DNA of 64,000 nt from Pseudoalteromonas amylolytica (GCF_001854605.1 NZ_MKJU01000006.1:62001-126000), one strand, 5' to 3'. Positions 39,103-50,649 are shown, counted from the first letter of the stretch. Made by a program: numbers and translations. The notes: generated by a model from the sequence alone, not told the origin.

Positions 39103-40002
39103 CTTTCTGTAACGTAGCCCATCGAGGCCTTGTAGTCCACCGGTATGAATCGCGGTTATGCGGCTGCCTTTTGGGAAAAAGTCTTGAGCAATAAGTTGCC
39201 ACAACGCAAAAAATAGTTTCCCTGTATATATCGGTTCTAAAGGTAGCTGGTGGGTGGTTTTCATTGCTTTGCAAAATTGCCACAACTCAGCAGAAAATTT
39301 TCCATAGCCACCATTATGGTAATCGCATAACAGCTGCCAATTAGTGTGCTGTTGAGCTTGTGGTACCAGCTTGATAATGTCTTGCTCAAGGTACTGTGCT
39401 TGCTTTAATACTGCGATACCGATGACATTCGTGTGTTTTTCACATCCAGCGATAAGCCCTGCTAGGGTGCCACCACTGCCTGTTGCACACAGCACATAAT
39501 CGCTTTGCGGTAAACTCAGCGCAAGCTCTTTAACGCCTTGTACGGCGGCTAAATTACTACCACCTTCTGGGATTATATAGCAGTGAGGGTAGGTATTTTG
39601 TAAATCGGTTAAGTAATCAGGCTGATTACGCAGTCGGTACGTTGCCCTGTCAACGGTGTGAATTTTCACGCCACACGCGCGGGCCATCCGTATGGTGGGG
39701 TTGTTTTCATCTAACTGTGGTCCGCGTACTATCACATGACCTTCAATGCCAAAAAGTTTGCAGGCCATACTCACAGCATAGAGATGATTGGAAAAAGGTC
39801 CCGAAAATGTAACCAGTGCAGATTTTTTTTGCTGCTGCATGGCAATCAAGTTGTATTTTAACTTTCGCCATTTATTGCCACTAATATGAGGATGCAATAA
39901 ATCATCTCTTTTTACTTGTAGTGTCAGTTGCTTTTCAACCAGCATTGGATGACAAATTATCTGTATTGGGGACTCTGGGAAGTTAAATTGCGTATAACTC
40001 AT
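39088..40002 (-). CDS. PLP-dependent D-cysteine desulfhydrase/ACC deaminase family enzyme
   Basis: A 304-aa fold-type II PLP enzyme. The cofactor lysine is K44 in SGNKWRKLKYN, the SNH motif is at 71-73, and a glycine-rich phosphate-binding loop reads TGSGGTLAGL. The family includes D-cysteine desulfhydrase (DcyD) and ACC deaminase, which release ammonia from small D- or cyclopropane amino acids. It is about 30 residues shorter than those, so the substrate is uncertain. It is convergent with the CsrD-type gene and has its own promoter region in 40003-40218. Nothing ties it to the peptide cluster, from which a terminator and one gene separate it. Confidence 0.8.
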   Translation of the reverse strand: MSYTQFNFPESPIQIICHPMLVEKQLTLQVKRDDLLHPHISGNKWRKLKYNLIAMQQQKKSALVTFSGPFSNHLYAVSMACKLFGIEGHVIVRGPQLDENNPTIRMARACGVKIHTVDRATYRLRNQPDYLTDLQNTYPHCYIIPEGGSNLAAVQGVKELALSLPQSDYVLCATGSGGTLAGLIAGCEKHTNVIGIAVLKQAQYLEQDIIKLVPQAQQHTNWQLLCDYHNGGYGKFSAELWQFCKAMKTTHQLPLEPIYTGKLFFALWQLIAQDFFPKGSRITAIHTGGLQGLDGLRYRKLILD

Positions 40003-40218
40003 ACTAATGGATGATTTATCAAAAATATCTTACGGTAATTCTAACAGCTAAGCGCGAAAATATACCTAGATTACTAGCAAGGTTATGGTTAATAGTTGTA
40101 AACTCAGATATTAATGGCGCAAAGCTTGTGTTTTGCTTTGTAAGTACATAGCATTAAGAACTAACTATAAAAAAACAACAAAGACCAAATAATTGCCGCG
40201 TTTTTGGGAATGGAATAT

Positions 40219-42255
40219 ATGCGAATAGCTTCTTTATCTTTTTTAGTCTCTGCCACGTTGATGGCTGCTAGTGTGACACACAACGCTTGGGCACAAGACA
40301 CTGCAACGGTTAATGCCATTGAATCAGAACTTTCGGTGAAACAAGCTGAGTTAGATAATTACACGCAGATATTAGACAAACACCTCAGCGAAGAAACACG
40401 CTTACAAGCTCAATTAGATATGCTAAGAGCACGTTCATCGGACTTAGACAAAGAAAAGAATCAAGCCTTAGACGCGATGAATGATCTATATCGTCGTTTA
40501 ATTGATGACCCTGCCATTGATATTTCCGAAGCACAAACGCGCTATAAAAACTCGGTGATGGAACACAAAAAGAACAAAGATGATATTACCTTGCAGCTAG
40601 CGGCCATAGCTTCGCATCGTAAAGATATCGAACAGATCCGAGTGACCAAGCACACTTTAGTTAACACGCTGGAAAATTTAAAAGATCAGTTAAGCACTGC
40701 ACGAGTTGAGCGTCTAAGAAATGAGTTTACCCGTGAGGGCACGCTTACCGTTGATCATACGATCAATTGTAAGCGTACTGAAACACTCGCGGCTTGTGAG
40801 CAGCGCGGTCAGCAGATGGCGTTGCAAAAAGCGACGAAGCGTTTTGTTGATCAATTGTTTGCCAATTTAACGGAGCACCGCCTTGTTGAGCCTAAGCGTA
40901 ACCTAGCGGGGGCGCAAGTACAGGTTATTAACAGTCATGTGGTAAGCAGTGCATTCAGCGGCCAAGGTAATTACAGTGTAAACCTTAGTGTGACGATGCG
41001 TGGTGATGTTAATAATAGTAGGTTGTGTAGTCTATTAAGTCTTGATAATCGCTTCTGTGCAGAATACGGCACGCCTTTGGCGGGAGCGGTAGGAAGTTAT
41101 CAGGCAAATTATCCACCGGTTTACACAGATAGCCAGTTGAATTTTGCAGACCCTCAAACTAGAACGAGTAACATTCAAGTAGCGCGTTTAAATACTGCAC
41201 CAGTAATTGAAGTCACAAGCTCACCAAACACCGTTCAAGCAAAGCCCAAGCAAGATCTTATGGTGCCGTTAACGTTACGCTCTAATGTGTATGATGATGA
41301 AGTGTTCATCAATGGTGTGAGTTATGGTTCAACCAAGCTTTCAGTGAAGCTTCCAGCGGGTACGTATGATATCGAGATCCGCAAATTGGGCTACAAACCA
41401 TTCAAGAAGAAAGTAACGATTCGCAAAGCAAGAACGATTAACGCTAAATTGGTAAAAAAGCCTGAGTCGATTGCTGTACCGACACCAAAAAGCGAGCAAG
41501 AAAGTAGTCAAAAATCGGCAAATGTGATCTCGCACACACCTGTGAATAAAGTCGTTATTGTACCTGCAGGGTCGTTTCAAATGGGTGATCTTGTTGGCAA
41601 TGGTTTAGCAAATGAACGGCCTGTGATTGAGAAAGTACTCAGTAGCTCTTACGGAATGCAAAGTAAAGAAGTCACGATTGGTGAGTTTCGTGCCTTTGTG
41701 GAAAGTACAGGCTACCAGACTGCCGCTGAAAAAGGCCGTGGCTGTGCATACTACAAAGATGGCGAGCCCATTTGGGAGTTAGACTACAATTGGCAGACTC
41801 CGGGTTATCAGCAAGCTGAGAACTTTCCTGTTGTGTGTGTGTCCTACGATGATGCAAAGGCTTATGCCAATTGGTTGTCGGGTGAACATGGACAGCAATA
41901 TCGATTACCTAATGAGGTAGAGTGGGAGTATGCCGCAAGAGCTGGCACAACTTCAGAATATCCATGGGGAAATGAAATAGGAAAAAGCCTAGCCAACTGT
42001 GGTTGGTGTGGAAGTGAGTGGTCAAATAAAAGCGCTGCACCTGTAGGCGAGTTTGCGCCTAATCATTACGGTTTATATGATACTGTTGGTAACGTTTGGG
42101 AGTGGACACAAAAGCGTGCGTCACAAAGTGGTGTAACGGTACGTGGTGGAGCTTGGAACTTTGCACCAAGTCTGGCCCGTGTTTCGACTCGCTTGGAGTT
42201 AGCAACGGATTTTAGAGCAAATTACATAGGCTTTCGACTGGTTCGAGAGCGATAA
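40219..42255 (+). CDS. Exported coiled-coil / PEGA / SUMF1-fold protein
   Basis: A protein of 678 aa. A signal peptide (MRIASLSFLVSATLMAASV..., cut after NAWA, about residue 25) leads to a charged coiled coil (about 30-170), a middle domain with four cysteines, a PEGA-type domain (about 355-415, EVFINGVSYGSTKLSVKLP) and a C-terminal formylglycine-enzyme/sulfatase-modifying fold (about 450-678: VPAGSFQMGD, YRLPNEVEWEYAARAG, GLYDTVGNVWEWT, VRGGAWNF, IGFRLVRE). The cysteines that catalyse formylglycine formation near the end of true FGEs are absent after RGGAWNF, so it is probably a binding or signalling version. A CGWC pair sits at about residues 594-597. Upstream ATG 40210 and TTG 40204 are in frame; 40219 is preferred for the signal peptide. 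Function unknown. Confidence 0.78.
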   Translation: MRIASLSFLVSATLMAASVTHNAWAQDTATVNAIESELSVKQAELDNYTQILDKHLSEETRLQAQLDMLRARSSDLDKEKNQALDAMNDLYRRLIDDPAIDISEAQTRYKNSVMEHKKNKDDITLQLAAIASHRKDIEQIRVTKHTLVNTLENLKDQLSTARVERLRNEFTREGTLTVDHTINCKRTETLAACEQRGQQMALQKATKRFVDQLFANLTEHRLVEPKRNLAGAQVQVINSHVVSSAFSGQGNYSVNLSVTMRGDVNNSRLCSLLSLDNRFCAEYGTPLAGAVGSYQANYPPVYTDSQLNFADPQTRTSNIQVARLNTAPVIEVTSSPNTVQAKPKQDLMVPLTLRSNVYDDEVFINGVSYGSTKLSVKLPAGTYDIEIRKLGYKPFKKKVTIRKARTINAKLVKKPESIAVPTPKSEQESSQKSANVISHTPVNKVVIVPAGSFQMGDLVGNGLANERPVIEKVLSSSYGMQSKEVTIGEFRAFVESTGYQTAAEKGRGCAYYKDGEPIWELDYNWQTPGYQQAENFPVVCVSYDDAKAYANWLSGEHGQQYRLPNEVEWEYAARAGTTSEYPWGNEIGKSLANCGWCGSEWSNKSAAPVGEFAPNHYGLYDTVGNVWEWTQKRASQSGVTVRGGAWNFAPSLARVSTRLELATDFRANYIGFRLVRER

Positions 42256-42270
42256 AACAATATAACGATG

Positions 42271-42289
42271 AGTGGTGCTAAGCACCACT
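42271..42289 (+). terminator. Stem-loop before mreB, possible weak terminator
   Basis: AGTGGTGC / GCACCACT with loop TAA, 16 bases after the upstream stop. The following bases (TGATTTAAAG) lack a T-run, so it may slow or only partly stop transcription, or protect an mRNA end. The mreB promoter, if separate, must lie in this 69-base gap or inside the upstream gene. Confidence 0.5.
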
Positions 42290-42297
42290 TGATTTAA

Positions 42298-43367
<1,070 letters not shown>

Positions 43368-43368
<1 letters not shown>

Positions 43369-44210
43369 TGAATCTGTTATTTGGCCGAACGGTATCTTTG
43401 CAGCTGCGACTGACAGTCGCAGTGATGCTAAGTATTATACTCATCGTTGGAGATCGCTTTACACAAGGCGGCACGCTCATTAGGACTAGCCTACATACCT
43501 TGGTTAGTCCTTTGTTGTATTTGGCAAGCATGCCCTACGAAGCTTTTAACAGTGGTGCTAAAAGCTTGCAAACACGTGAACAGCTCAGTGAAGAAAATAG
43601 TGCCCTTAGACGCAAGCAGTTGCTGCAAAGTGAAAAGCTCCAGCAGTTTGAATTCCTACAAAAGGAAAACCAAAAACTGCGAGCATTACTCGGTGCTTCA
43701 GCCAGAGAAAAAAGCACGCGCTTAGTGGTGCAAATCCTATCGGTACATTCTAATCCCTATAGCCATCAAGTAGTGGTCAATCGGGGCACCATTGATGGTG
43801 TTACCGAAAGCCAACCTGTTATTGATGAAATGGGTTTAGTCGGCCAACTCACACAGGTTGGGACGACTACCTCGCGTGTGTTGCTTATGACGGATATCAC
43901 TCATGCTACTCCCGTGCGCATATTGCGTAATGACGTACGTACCGTGGTTGAAGGCATAGGGAAGATCAATAAACTGAAACTGTCTCATGTTCCCCATAGT
44001 TTAGATGTGCGTATTGGCGATGTACTAGTTACATCTGGGCTGGGTGGCACGTTCCCTGAAGGATATCCCGTAGCTGTCGTCACAGAGCTCAATCGAGACG
44101 AAGGTTTACCTTTTGCGCAAGTGTACGCTGAGCCTATTGCTCAGCTAGACCGCATCCGCTTATTGTTGATTTTGGGACGTACGTCACAAGAGAGTCTAGA
44201 TCATGATTAA
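43368..44210 (+). CDS. mreC: Rod-shape determining protein MreC
   Basis: A 280-aa bitopic membrane protein that scaffolds the elongasome in the periplasm. One membrane helix near the N-terminus (about 12-28), a coiled coil (about 66-105, rich in E, Q, K and L) and the beta-rich MreC domain (about 120-275, with VVNRGTIDGV and GDVLVTSGLGGTFPEGYPV). It overlaps mreB by one base and mreD by eight, confirming one transcription unit. Length and order are standard. Confidence 0.97.
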
Positions 44211-44682
44211 GCGCTATTACTTTCTTATCGCATTTACCGTATTTCTTGCGTTGGTAATGGCATTAATGCCATTACCCATATCAGCTGAACCATTTCGTCC
44301 TGATTGGGTGCTATTGGTGTTAATGTATTGGTCGCTAGCCGTTCCCCATCGCGTTAACATTGGCTGGGCTTGGGTTGCAGGATTGCTGATGGACTTGGCA
44401 ATCGGTGCGCCTTTAGGTGTTAACTCTTTGACTTACTCAATATGTATCTACATAACGGTGAGTAACTTTCAAAAGATACGTAACTTTTCGATTTGGCAGC
44501 AGGCAATGTTGGTTGGGCTGTTCCTAACCTTGTACCATTTATTGCTGTTTTGGTTAAATCACTTTTTACTTGATGTGTATTTCAGCCCTCACTATTTATG
44601 GCCAGCGCTTACCGGTATGTTATGTTGGCCGTGGATCTTTCTATTGCTAAGAAAATACCGTCGCCAATTTAGGATACGTTAA
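44203..44682 (+). CDS. mreD: Rod-shape determining protein MreD
   Basis: A 159-aa integral membrane protein with about five hydrophobic segments and the conserved FRPDWVLLVLMYWSLAVPHR stretch near residues 30-49 and GLLMDLAIGAPLG after it. It works with MreC and RodA/PBP2 in lateral wall growth. Its start lies inside mreC and its last base is the first base of the maf start. Confidence 0.95.
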   Translation: MIKRYYFLIAFTVFLALVMALMPLPISAEPFRPDWVLLVLMYWSLAVPHRVNIGWAWVAGLLMDLAIGAPLGVNSLTYSICIYITVSNFQKIRNFSIWQQAMLVGLFLTLYHLLLFWLNHFLLDVYFSPHYLWPALTGMLCWPWIFLLLRKYRRQFRIR

Positions 44683-45260
44683 TGGCCCTAAGTCTATATT
44701 TGGCATCAGCCTCTCCAAGACGTAAACAGCTACTCTCTCAACTGGGGTATGATTTTATTCAATTTTCGGTTGATGCCGATGAGAGCCTGCTAAACGATGA
44801 GACACCTTTGGCGCATGTAGAGCGTTTGGCGTGTTTAAAAGCACAAATGGCGGTCGCTAAAGGTTACACTGATAGGCCTGTATTAGGCAGTGATACAGTG
44901 GTTGTTATAGACAACACAGCTCTAGGAAAACCCAGAGATAAACAAGATTTTATGGCAACAATGGCCCGTTTGTCAGGGAGAACACATCAGGTGTATACCG
45001 CCATTGCATTAGCAAACAGCACGCGTATTGTTAGTAAAGTTGTGTGCACCGATGTCACCTTTAAGTCTCTTAGTGAGCAAGAACTTGAAGACTACTGGCA
45101 TAGTGGTGAGCCACTAGATAAAGCTGGAGGCTATGGTATCCAAGGGTTAGGTGGTAAATTTGTCACGCGACTGTCAGGTAGCTATTTTGCGGTCATGGGC
45201 CTACCGTTATATGAAACTGATGAACTAATTAAAGAATTTACCGAAGGCAGTTATGAGTAG
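44682..45260 (+). CDS. maf: Maf-type nucleoside triphosphate pyrophosphatase
   Basis: A 192-aa Maf/Ham1-related enzyme that hydrolyses non-canonical or pyrimidine NTPs to monophosphates. The Maf signature ASASPRRKQLL is at residues 9-19, GSDTVVVID at about 69-77, and KPRDKQDFMATMARLSGRTH follows. The sequence type is that of E. coli YhdE, a dTTP/UTP pyrophosphatase, which sits at the same place after mreD. It overlaps mreD by one base and rng by eight. Confidence 0.93.
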   Translation: MALSLYLASASPRRKQLLSQLGYDFIQFSVDADESLLNDETPLAHVERLACLKAQMAVAKGYTDRPVLGSDTVVVIDNTALGKPRDKQDFMATMARLSGRTHQVYTAIALANSTRIVSKVVCTDVTFKSLSEQELEDYWHSGEPLDKAGGYGIQGLGGKFVTRLSGSYFAVMGLPLYETDELIKEFTEGSYE

Positions 45261-46725
45261 TGAATTACTGATCAATGTTACACCAAGCGAGAGTCGAGTC
45301 GCATTAATTGAAAATGGTGTGCTGCAAGAAGTACAGGTGGAACGTATTGGCAACCTCGGGATTGTCGGCAATATTTATTTGGGAAAAGTCAGCCGAGTCT
45401 TGCCGGGAATGCAGGCTGCATTCGTTGATATTGGACTGGATAAAGCCGCATTTTTACACGCTTCGGATATTGTTAATAGCGCCTCGTTTGAAGAGGGAGT
45501 TGACGAGCAGCCGGTGAAAAAGGTTCAAGATATTCGAGAGCTTGTTAAACAGGGCCAATATATTATGGTTCAAGTGGTTAAAGATCCGCTGGGCACCAAA
45601 GGTGCGCGTTTGACCACCGATATCACCATCCCTTCTCGATATTTGGTATTTATGCCAGATGCTACCCATGTTGGTGTAAGTCAGCGCATTGAAACGGAAG
45701 AAGAACGCACTCGTTTAAAAGAGATTGTTTCAGCATACAATGACGAGAATGGTGGCTTTATCGTTCGAACAGCCGCAGAGGGAGCAAGCGAAGCTGAGCT
45801 CCAGCACGATGCTGAATTTTTAAAGAAGCTATGGCGAAAAATTGTCAGTCGTCGCAAAAAGACCAGTAAAGCAGCGATTCTACATGAGGATTTAACCTTA
45901 GCGTTCCGTACGCTTAGGGATTATGTTGGGGAAGACATGGAGCGTATTCGTGTTGACTCTAAACTGACGTACAGAGAGTTAAAAACCTTCACAGAAGAGT
46001 TTGTCCCTTTGCTTGGTAAAGCGCTTGAATATTATCCTGGCGAGCGGCCTATCTTTGACTTATTCGATGTGGAGACGGAGATACAAAAAGCTTTACACCG
46101 TAAAGTAGAGTTAAAGTCGGGTGGCTACCTCATCATAGATCAAACGGAAGCCATGACCACTGTGGATGTTAATACAGGGGCATTTGTTGGCCACCGCAAT
46201 CTCGAAGAAACCATATTTAATACCAATGTTGAGGCGACCTCAGCAATTGCAAGACAGCTTAGATTACGCAATCTTGGCGGTATTATCATAATTGATTTTA
46301 TTGATATGGTTTCAGATGAACACAAGCGTCGCGTGCTACACTCATTAGAGACAGCATTGGCAAAAGATCGTGCCAAAGCCAACATAAATGGGCTATCAGC
46401 GTTAGGTTTGGTAGAAATGACACGCAAGCGAACCAGAGAAAGTTTGGAGCATATATTATGTGATGTGTGCCCAGCATGTTCAGGTAGAGGATCGCTAAAA
46501 ACCGTAGAAACAGTCTGTTATGAAATATTAAGAGAGATTGTTCGTGTTAACCGTGCCTACGATGCTGATAAGTTCATGGTTTATGCCTCACCCGCTGTGA
46601 GTGAAGCATTGATTAATGATGAGTATCATAATTTGGCTGAATTGGAACTCTTTATCGGAAAACAAGTCAGTATTCAAACAGAGAGCTTATATAGCCAAGA
46701 ACAGTTTGACGTCGTAATGATGTAA
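45253..46725 (+). CDS. rng: Ribonuclease G
   Basis: A 490-aa endoribonuclease of the RNase E/G family, matching E. coli RNase G (489 aa). It matures the 5' end of 16S rRNA and degrades some mRNAs. An S1 domain lies at about 36-130 (GNIYLGKVSRVLPGMQAAFVD), the catalytic DNase-I-like region has DVNTGAFVGHRN and IIIDFIDM, and the zinc-link cysteines are in CDVCPACSGRG. It lacks the long C-terminal scaffold of RNase E. It is embedded in the mre operon, as in E. coli. Confidence 0.97.
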   Translation: MSSELLINVTPSESRVALIENGVLQEVQVERIGNLGIVGNIYLGKVSRVLPGMQAAFVDIGLDKAAFLHASDIVNSASFEEGVDEQPVKKVQDIRELVKQGQYIMVQVVKDPLGTKGARLTTDITIPSRYLVFMPDATHVGVSQRIETEEERTRLKEIVSAYNDENGGFIVRTAAEGASEAELQHDAEFLKKLWRKIVSRRKKTSKAAILHEDLTLAFRTLRDYVGEDMERIRVDSKLTYRELKTFTEEFVPLLGKALEYYPGERPIFDLFDVETEIQKALHRKVELKSGGYLIIDQTEAMTTVDVNTGAFVGHRNLEETIFNTNVEATSAIARQLRLRNLGGIIIIDFIDMVSDEHKRRVLHSLETALAKDRAKANINGLSALGLVEMTRKRTRESLEHILCDVCPACSGRGSLKTVETVCYEILREIVRVNRAYDADKFMVYASPAVSEALINDEYHNLAELELFIGKQVSIQTESLYSQEQFDVVMM

Positions 46726-46741
46726 GGTGACGTAACGTCTC

Positions 46742-49700
46742 ATGCAAGTTAAAACCTTTTGTTTTTTTTGTATCCGCAAGATATGGCAGGTGTTTGCTAT
46801 TACACTTGTTACGCTTGCGGTACTGGTATCGGTTGTAAAATATAGCTTGCCCTACGCCAATGAGTATCGTTCGGATATTGAACAGCTACTCTACGAGCAA
46901 CTGGATGTAAACATCAGTATAGGCGCTATCAGTGCGAGTTGGGAAAGTGAAGGCCCCGCGCTGGTGCTAGAAAATCTCACATTCGTTGATAATCAAAGCT
47001 CCCCGATTGCGCTATCTATTGCAAAAACCAGTCTGCAATTAAATGTACTGGAATCGCTCAGAAACCTACAGGTTCGCTCGAACTACTTTGTTTTAGAAGG
47101 GTTTTCTGCTCAGGTTGATGTCGCTAAATTAGCTGAAGTTAATGACTCTGACAGCGCTGATTTTGAGCAGCAATCATTGATTGAAAGCCTATTTTTGGGC
47201 GAAACAGGGCATTTTTCAATTCAGTCCAGCCAACTTAACTTAACAATGAAAAGTGGTTTGCAACATACGCTACTGCTTAATGATTTGATCTGGCAAAACA
47301 GCCCAAATAGCCACAAAGGTGAAGGTGAAGTGGCTATTCCGGGCCTTCAGCAAGGACGATTTACCGCACGGTTATCTCTAACAGGCTCAACTTTGCGGGA
47401 CTTGGCTGGGCAAGTGTACTTGCAAGCACAAAATGTCGATGTAGCAGAATGGCTGACAGAGCAGATCTCAACACAGAAAAAACATATAGCTACAGAGTTG
47501 AATGGTGAACTTTGGCTTGGACTTGAGCACGGTAAGGTACAAGGGGTCACGATTAACACTTTACCAAGTCAAATGCAGTGGCAGGAGGGAGGTGCACGCC
47601 ATTCGCTAGCCCTCACACGTGGGCAATTGAAACTTATGCCACGAGAGAAGCAATGGCACTTGACGAGTTCAGAATTAGAGTTTTCATTGGATGATAAACA
47701 GTTTATACCAGCTAAATTGCAAGGGGTGTTCAGCGATAACCTGCGACGCATATGGTTTGATGACATCAGTCTGGAATTAGTAAAGCAGTTTACGCTGTTG
47801 GCACAGGCGGATTGGGTAGATAGCCTTGCTGAGCTGGATGTTCATGGCACACTACAAGGGCGTATTAGCTGGAATGCTGAGCGTCAATTTGACGTATGGT
47901 TAAATGCCAAGCAATTAGGTTGGTCGAATCACAATGGGATCCCAGGAGTGAACAACTTACGGGCTGAAATGTTATGGCAAAACAATGCCGCGGTCATCAA
48001 TCTATTTAGTGAGCAATCTCAACTTGAAACAGCGGATATGTTTACCAAACCGCTGGCCTATGAGCAACTTCATGGCGAATTGCAACTATATCAATTGAAC
48101 AATGAATGGCACTTAACGAGTGACTCATTATGGTTTAATAATCAAGATATTACCTTAGCGGCTGAAATGCACTTAACGCTGGCTGAGGTAGCACAGTTAG
48201 ATTTGTATGCAGAATTACTAGGTGGCACTGCACAAACTGCTGGTGATTACTTTCCGCATACAGTTATGCAACAGAGTCTAATTGATTATTTAAATCGCGG
48301 TATCTTAGGAGGCCAGCTCCTCAATACTCAGGTATTGCTGTCGGGCCCACTATCCGCGTTTCCATTTGAAGATAGAAATGGTCAGTTTGAAGTTTTGTCG
48401 TATATCACACAGGCTGAATTTTTGTTTGCTCCAGATTGGCCAGCATTAAAAAATGGTGATGTGACGTTACATTTTGTCAATGAACGCATGGACATTTATG
48501 CCAACTCTGGGAGTTTGATAAATCAGCAGTTGAGCGCGCCGGTTGTGGTTACGCTCCCTAACCTTAATCAAGCAGATAACCTGTATGTAGATATCAGTCA
48601 CACGACCGATGCACAAACATTGCTCCCCTTCTTTGCAAAAACACCTTTAAGCGATCCTTTGGTTAATATTCTCAATGTTGTACAAGGCAAAGGAGAGATG
48701 AGCACTGAGATTAGACTGGATATCGATTTACGCACTTTGGCTGTGAGTGCTGCCGGTAGCGTGGACTTAAATGGGGCTGATATCTTACTGAAGCAACCGG
48801 GAATGCAGTTGTCAGGAGTGACAGGTATCTTGCACTTTGTGGATGATAAGATTGAGTTAATGCACAGCAATGCAAGCTGGTTAGATATGCCTATTTCCAT
48901 TCAGGTTATGGCCGATGGGGATCGTAGCAACTATACAGTGAATGTGGATGCCACTTTGCTCGCACAATCACAACACCTTGTGCCTTATACACAGGGGCTA
49001 TTAGATGGTTTTATTCAAGGAGAAAATGCGTTAAACGCCAATGTGAAATTGAACTTTTCGGAACAAGGTTTCAACTATAAAGCTAAATTTAATGCAAATT
49101 TGGAGGGAGTATCAAGCGCGTTTCCTGCCCCTTATCAAAAGGACAAAGAGGAAACTTGGTTACTCCAAGGTGAAGTGTTAGGTGATGACATCTCAAACTT
49201 AATAACGGTTAATCTGGCGGATAAGTTATTTTTTAACGGTATTTTGGATAATGAGTCTGCGCAGTTGAGTCAAGCGCAACTGAGCGTTGGCAAAGATAAT
49301 AAAGGGCTGGTAGGTGAAGGTCTACATGTTGCAATTACCCAACAGCAGCTTGAATTGGACCCATGGCTTGAGTTTATTGACCGCATCATTTCGTTGCCAT
49401 CACGCAGCGCAGATGAGAGGCCAGCGTTACCGCCTTTACAGCAGCTAACAGTGCAATCGGCATCTGCTCGGGTAGCGAATATTCCATTTACTGACTTGGA
49501 AGTAAGGATGTTTCCAAACAACGATGGTATGACTATGCGTGTGAACGCCAAGGAGGCAAGGATAACCGCGCTGTTACCAACATCAGGTTCTAGTAGGCCC
49601 ATACGCATAGACAGTGATTATTTAAGAATTAACTTATTAGAGTCTCACGATGGTCCCGAATCACCAAATGAGCAGCTTGACTGGCTTACCCGAGTCCCTG

Positions 49701-50602
49701 CCATTGAGTTTAATTGTAGTGATTGTAAGTTAGACAGTTATCAATTAGATAAAGTGAGTGCCTCAATGTTTGGTGATGGTAAGCAGTTGACGGTATCTGA
49801 AATCGTGGTGGATAAAAAAGAACATGTATTACGAGGTTCTGGGCACTGGCTTGACGGTGTAAGCAAGTTTGAAGGAGTTATGAACAGCAAAGATATTGGT
49901 GAGCTGTTTGATGAATTTGATCTTACTTCTACGATTAAAGATTCTAGAGCCAATGTTAGCTATCAATTCACTTGGCAGGGGGCACCCTACGATTTTGATA
50001 TTGAAACACTTGGTGGTGAAATTACTTGGGAGCTTGGCGAAGGCCATTTAGCTGAGATAAGCGACCAAGGCGCCCGCGTGTTTTCTTTACTAAGTTTAGA
50101 TTCACTGATAAGAAAGCTGAAGCTGGACTTTAGGGACGTGTTCTCAAAGGGTTTCTTCTACAATCAAATGAAAGGTAGCGTGCAATTGGAAAAGGGAATT
50201 GCGTATACCAAGGACACGAAGTTGGATGGTGTTCCTGCGGATTTAAGCATACAAGGTTATGCTAATCTAAACACCCAAGAGATCAACTATGATCTGGCTG
50301 TTGCACCACAAGTGACGTCGAGTATTCCCGTTATCGTGGCATGGATGGTAAATCCAGTCTCGGGGTTAGCTGCCCTAGCATTGGATAAAGTCATTCACTC
50401 AGCTCGAGTGATTTCCGAGATAAAATTTAAAGTGACGGGTACAATGCAAGAGCCCGTTGTCAAAGAAATAGATCGTAAAAGTAGAGAGGTTGAAATTCCT
50501 CAGGCTGCGAGAAATCAACCACCTGTGGATGACGATAAACCCGCCATAACAGAGCAGCCCAAATCCACGAACCGTCCTGAGCATAAACCTGTGACGGGCT
50601 AG
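46742..50602 (+). CDS. yhdP: AsmA-like envelope lipid-transport protein YhdP
   Basis: A 1286-aa protein close in length to E. coli YhdP (1266 aa). One N-terminal membrane helix (about 14-36) anchors a long periplasmic body made of repeating amphipathic beta strands, the DUF3971/AsmA-type groove that bridges inner and outer membranes. Near the C-terminus the stretch LLSLDSLIRKLKLDFRDVF is typical of the family, followed by a proline-rich, charged tail. YhdP, TamB and YdbH carry phospholipids to the outer membrane. It lies 16 bases after rng in the same operon, as in enterics. Confidence 0.94.
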   Translation: MQVKTFCFFCIRKIWQVFAITLVTLAVLVSVVKYSLPYANEYRSDIEQLLYEQLDVNISIGAISASWESEGPALVLENLTFVDNQSSPIALSIAKTSLQLNVLESLRNLQVRSNYFVLEGFSAQVDVAKLAEVNDSDSADFEQQSLIESLFLGETGHFSIQSSQLNLTMKSGLQHTLLLNDLIWQNSPNSHKGEGEVAIPGLQQGRFTARLSLTGSTLRDLAGQVYLQAQNVDVAEWLTEQISTQKKHIATELNGELWLGLEHGKVQGVTINTLPSQMQWQEGGARHSLALTRGQLKLMPREKQWHLTSSELEFSLDDKQFIPAKLQGVFSDNLRRIWFDDISLELVKQFTLLAQADWVDSLAELDVHGTLQGRISWNAERQFDVWLNAKQLGWSNHNGIPGVNNLRAEMLWQNNAAVINLFSEQSQLETADMFTKPLAYEQLHGELQLYQLNNEWHLTSDSLWFNNQDITLAAEMHLTLAEVAQLDLYAELLGGTAQTAGDYFPHTVMQQSLIDYLNRGILGGQLLNTQVLLSGPLSAFPFEDRNGQFEVLSYITQAEFLFAPDWPALKNGDVTLHFVNERMDIYANSGSLINQQLSAPVVVTLPNLNQADNLYVDISHTTDAQTLLPFFAKTPLSDPLVNILNVVQGKGEMSTEIRLDIDLRTLAVSAAGSVDLNGADILLKQPGMQLSGVTGILHFVDDKIELMHSNASWLDMPISIQVMADGDRSNYTVNVDATLLAQSQHLVPYTQGLLDGFIQGENALNANVKLNFSEQGFNYKAKFNANLEGVSSAFPAPYQKDKEETWLLQGEVLGDDISNLITVNLADKLFFNGILDNESAQLSQAQLSVGKDNKGLVGEGLHVAITQQQLELDPWLEFIDRIISLPSRSADERPALPPLQQLTVQSASARVANIPFTDLEVRMFPNNDGMTMRVNAKEARITALLPTSGSSRPIRIDSDYLRINLLESHDGPESPNEQLDWLTRVPAIEFNCSDCKLDSYQLDKVSASMFGDGKQLTVSEIVVDKKEHVLRGSGHWLDGVSKFEGVMNSKDIGELFDEFDLTSTIKDSRANVSYQFTWQGAPYDFDIETLGGEITWELGEGHLAEISDQGARVFSLLSLDSLIRKLKLDFRDVFSKGFFYNQMKGSVQLEKGIAYTKDTKLDGVPADLSIQGYANLNTQEINYDLAVAPQVTSSIPVIVAWMVNPVSGLAALALDKVIHSARVISEIKFKVTGTMQEPVVKEIDRKSREVEIPQAARNQPPVDDDKPAITEQPKSTNRPEHKPVTG

Positions 50603-50649
50603 CAGTTTATAAACTGTGCTGCATCATCATATATTTTGGAGTGGGTATT

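Noticed and set aside
50603..50616. Palindrome CAGTTTA/TAAACTG after yhdP as a terminator
   Set aside because: It has no loop, no GC core and no T-run, and the next gene is clearly in the same operon.
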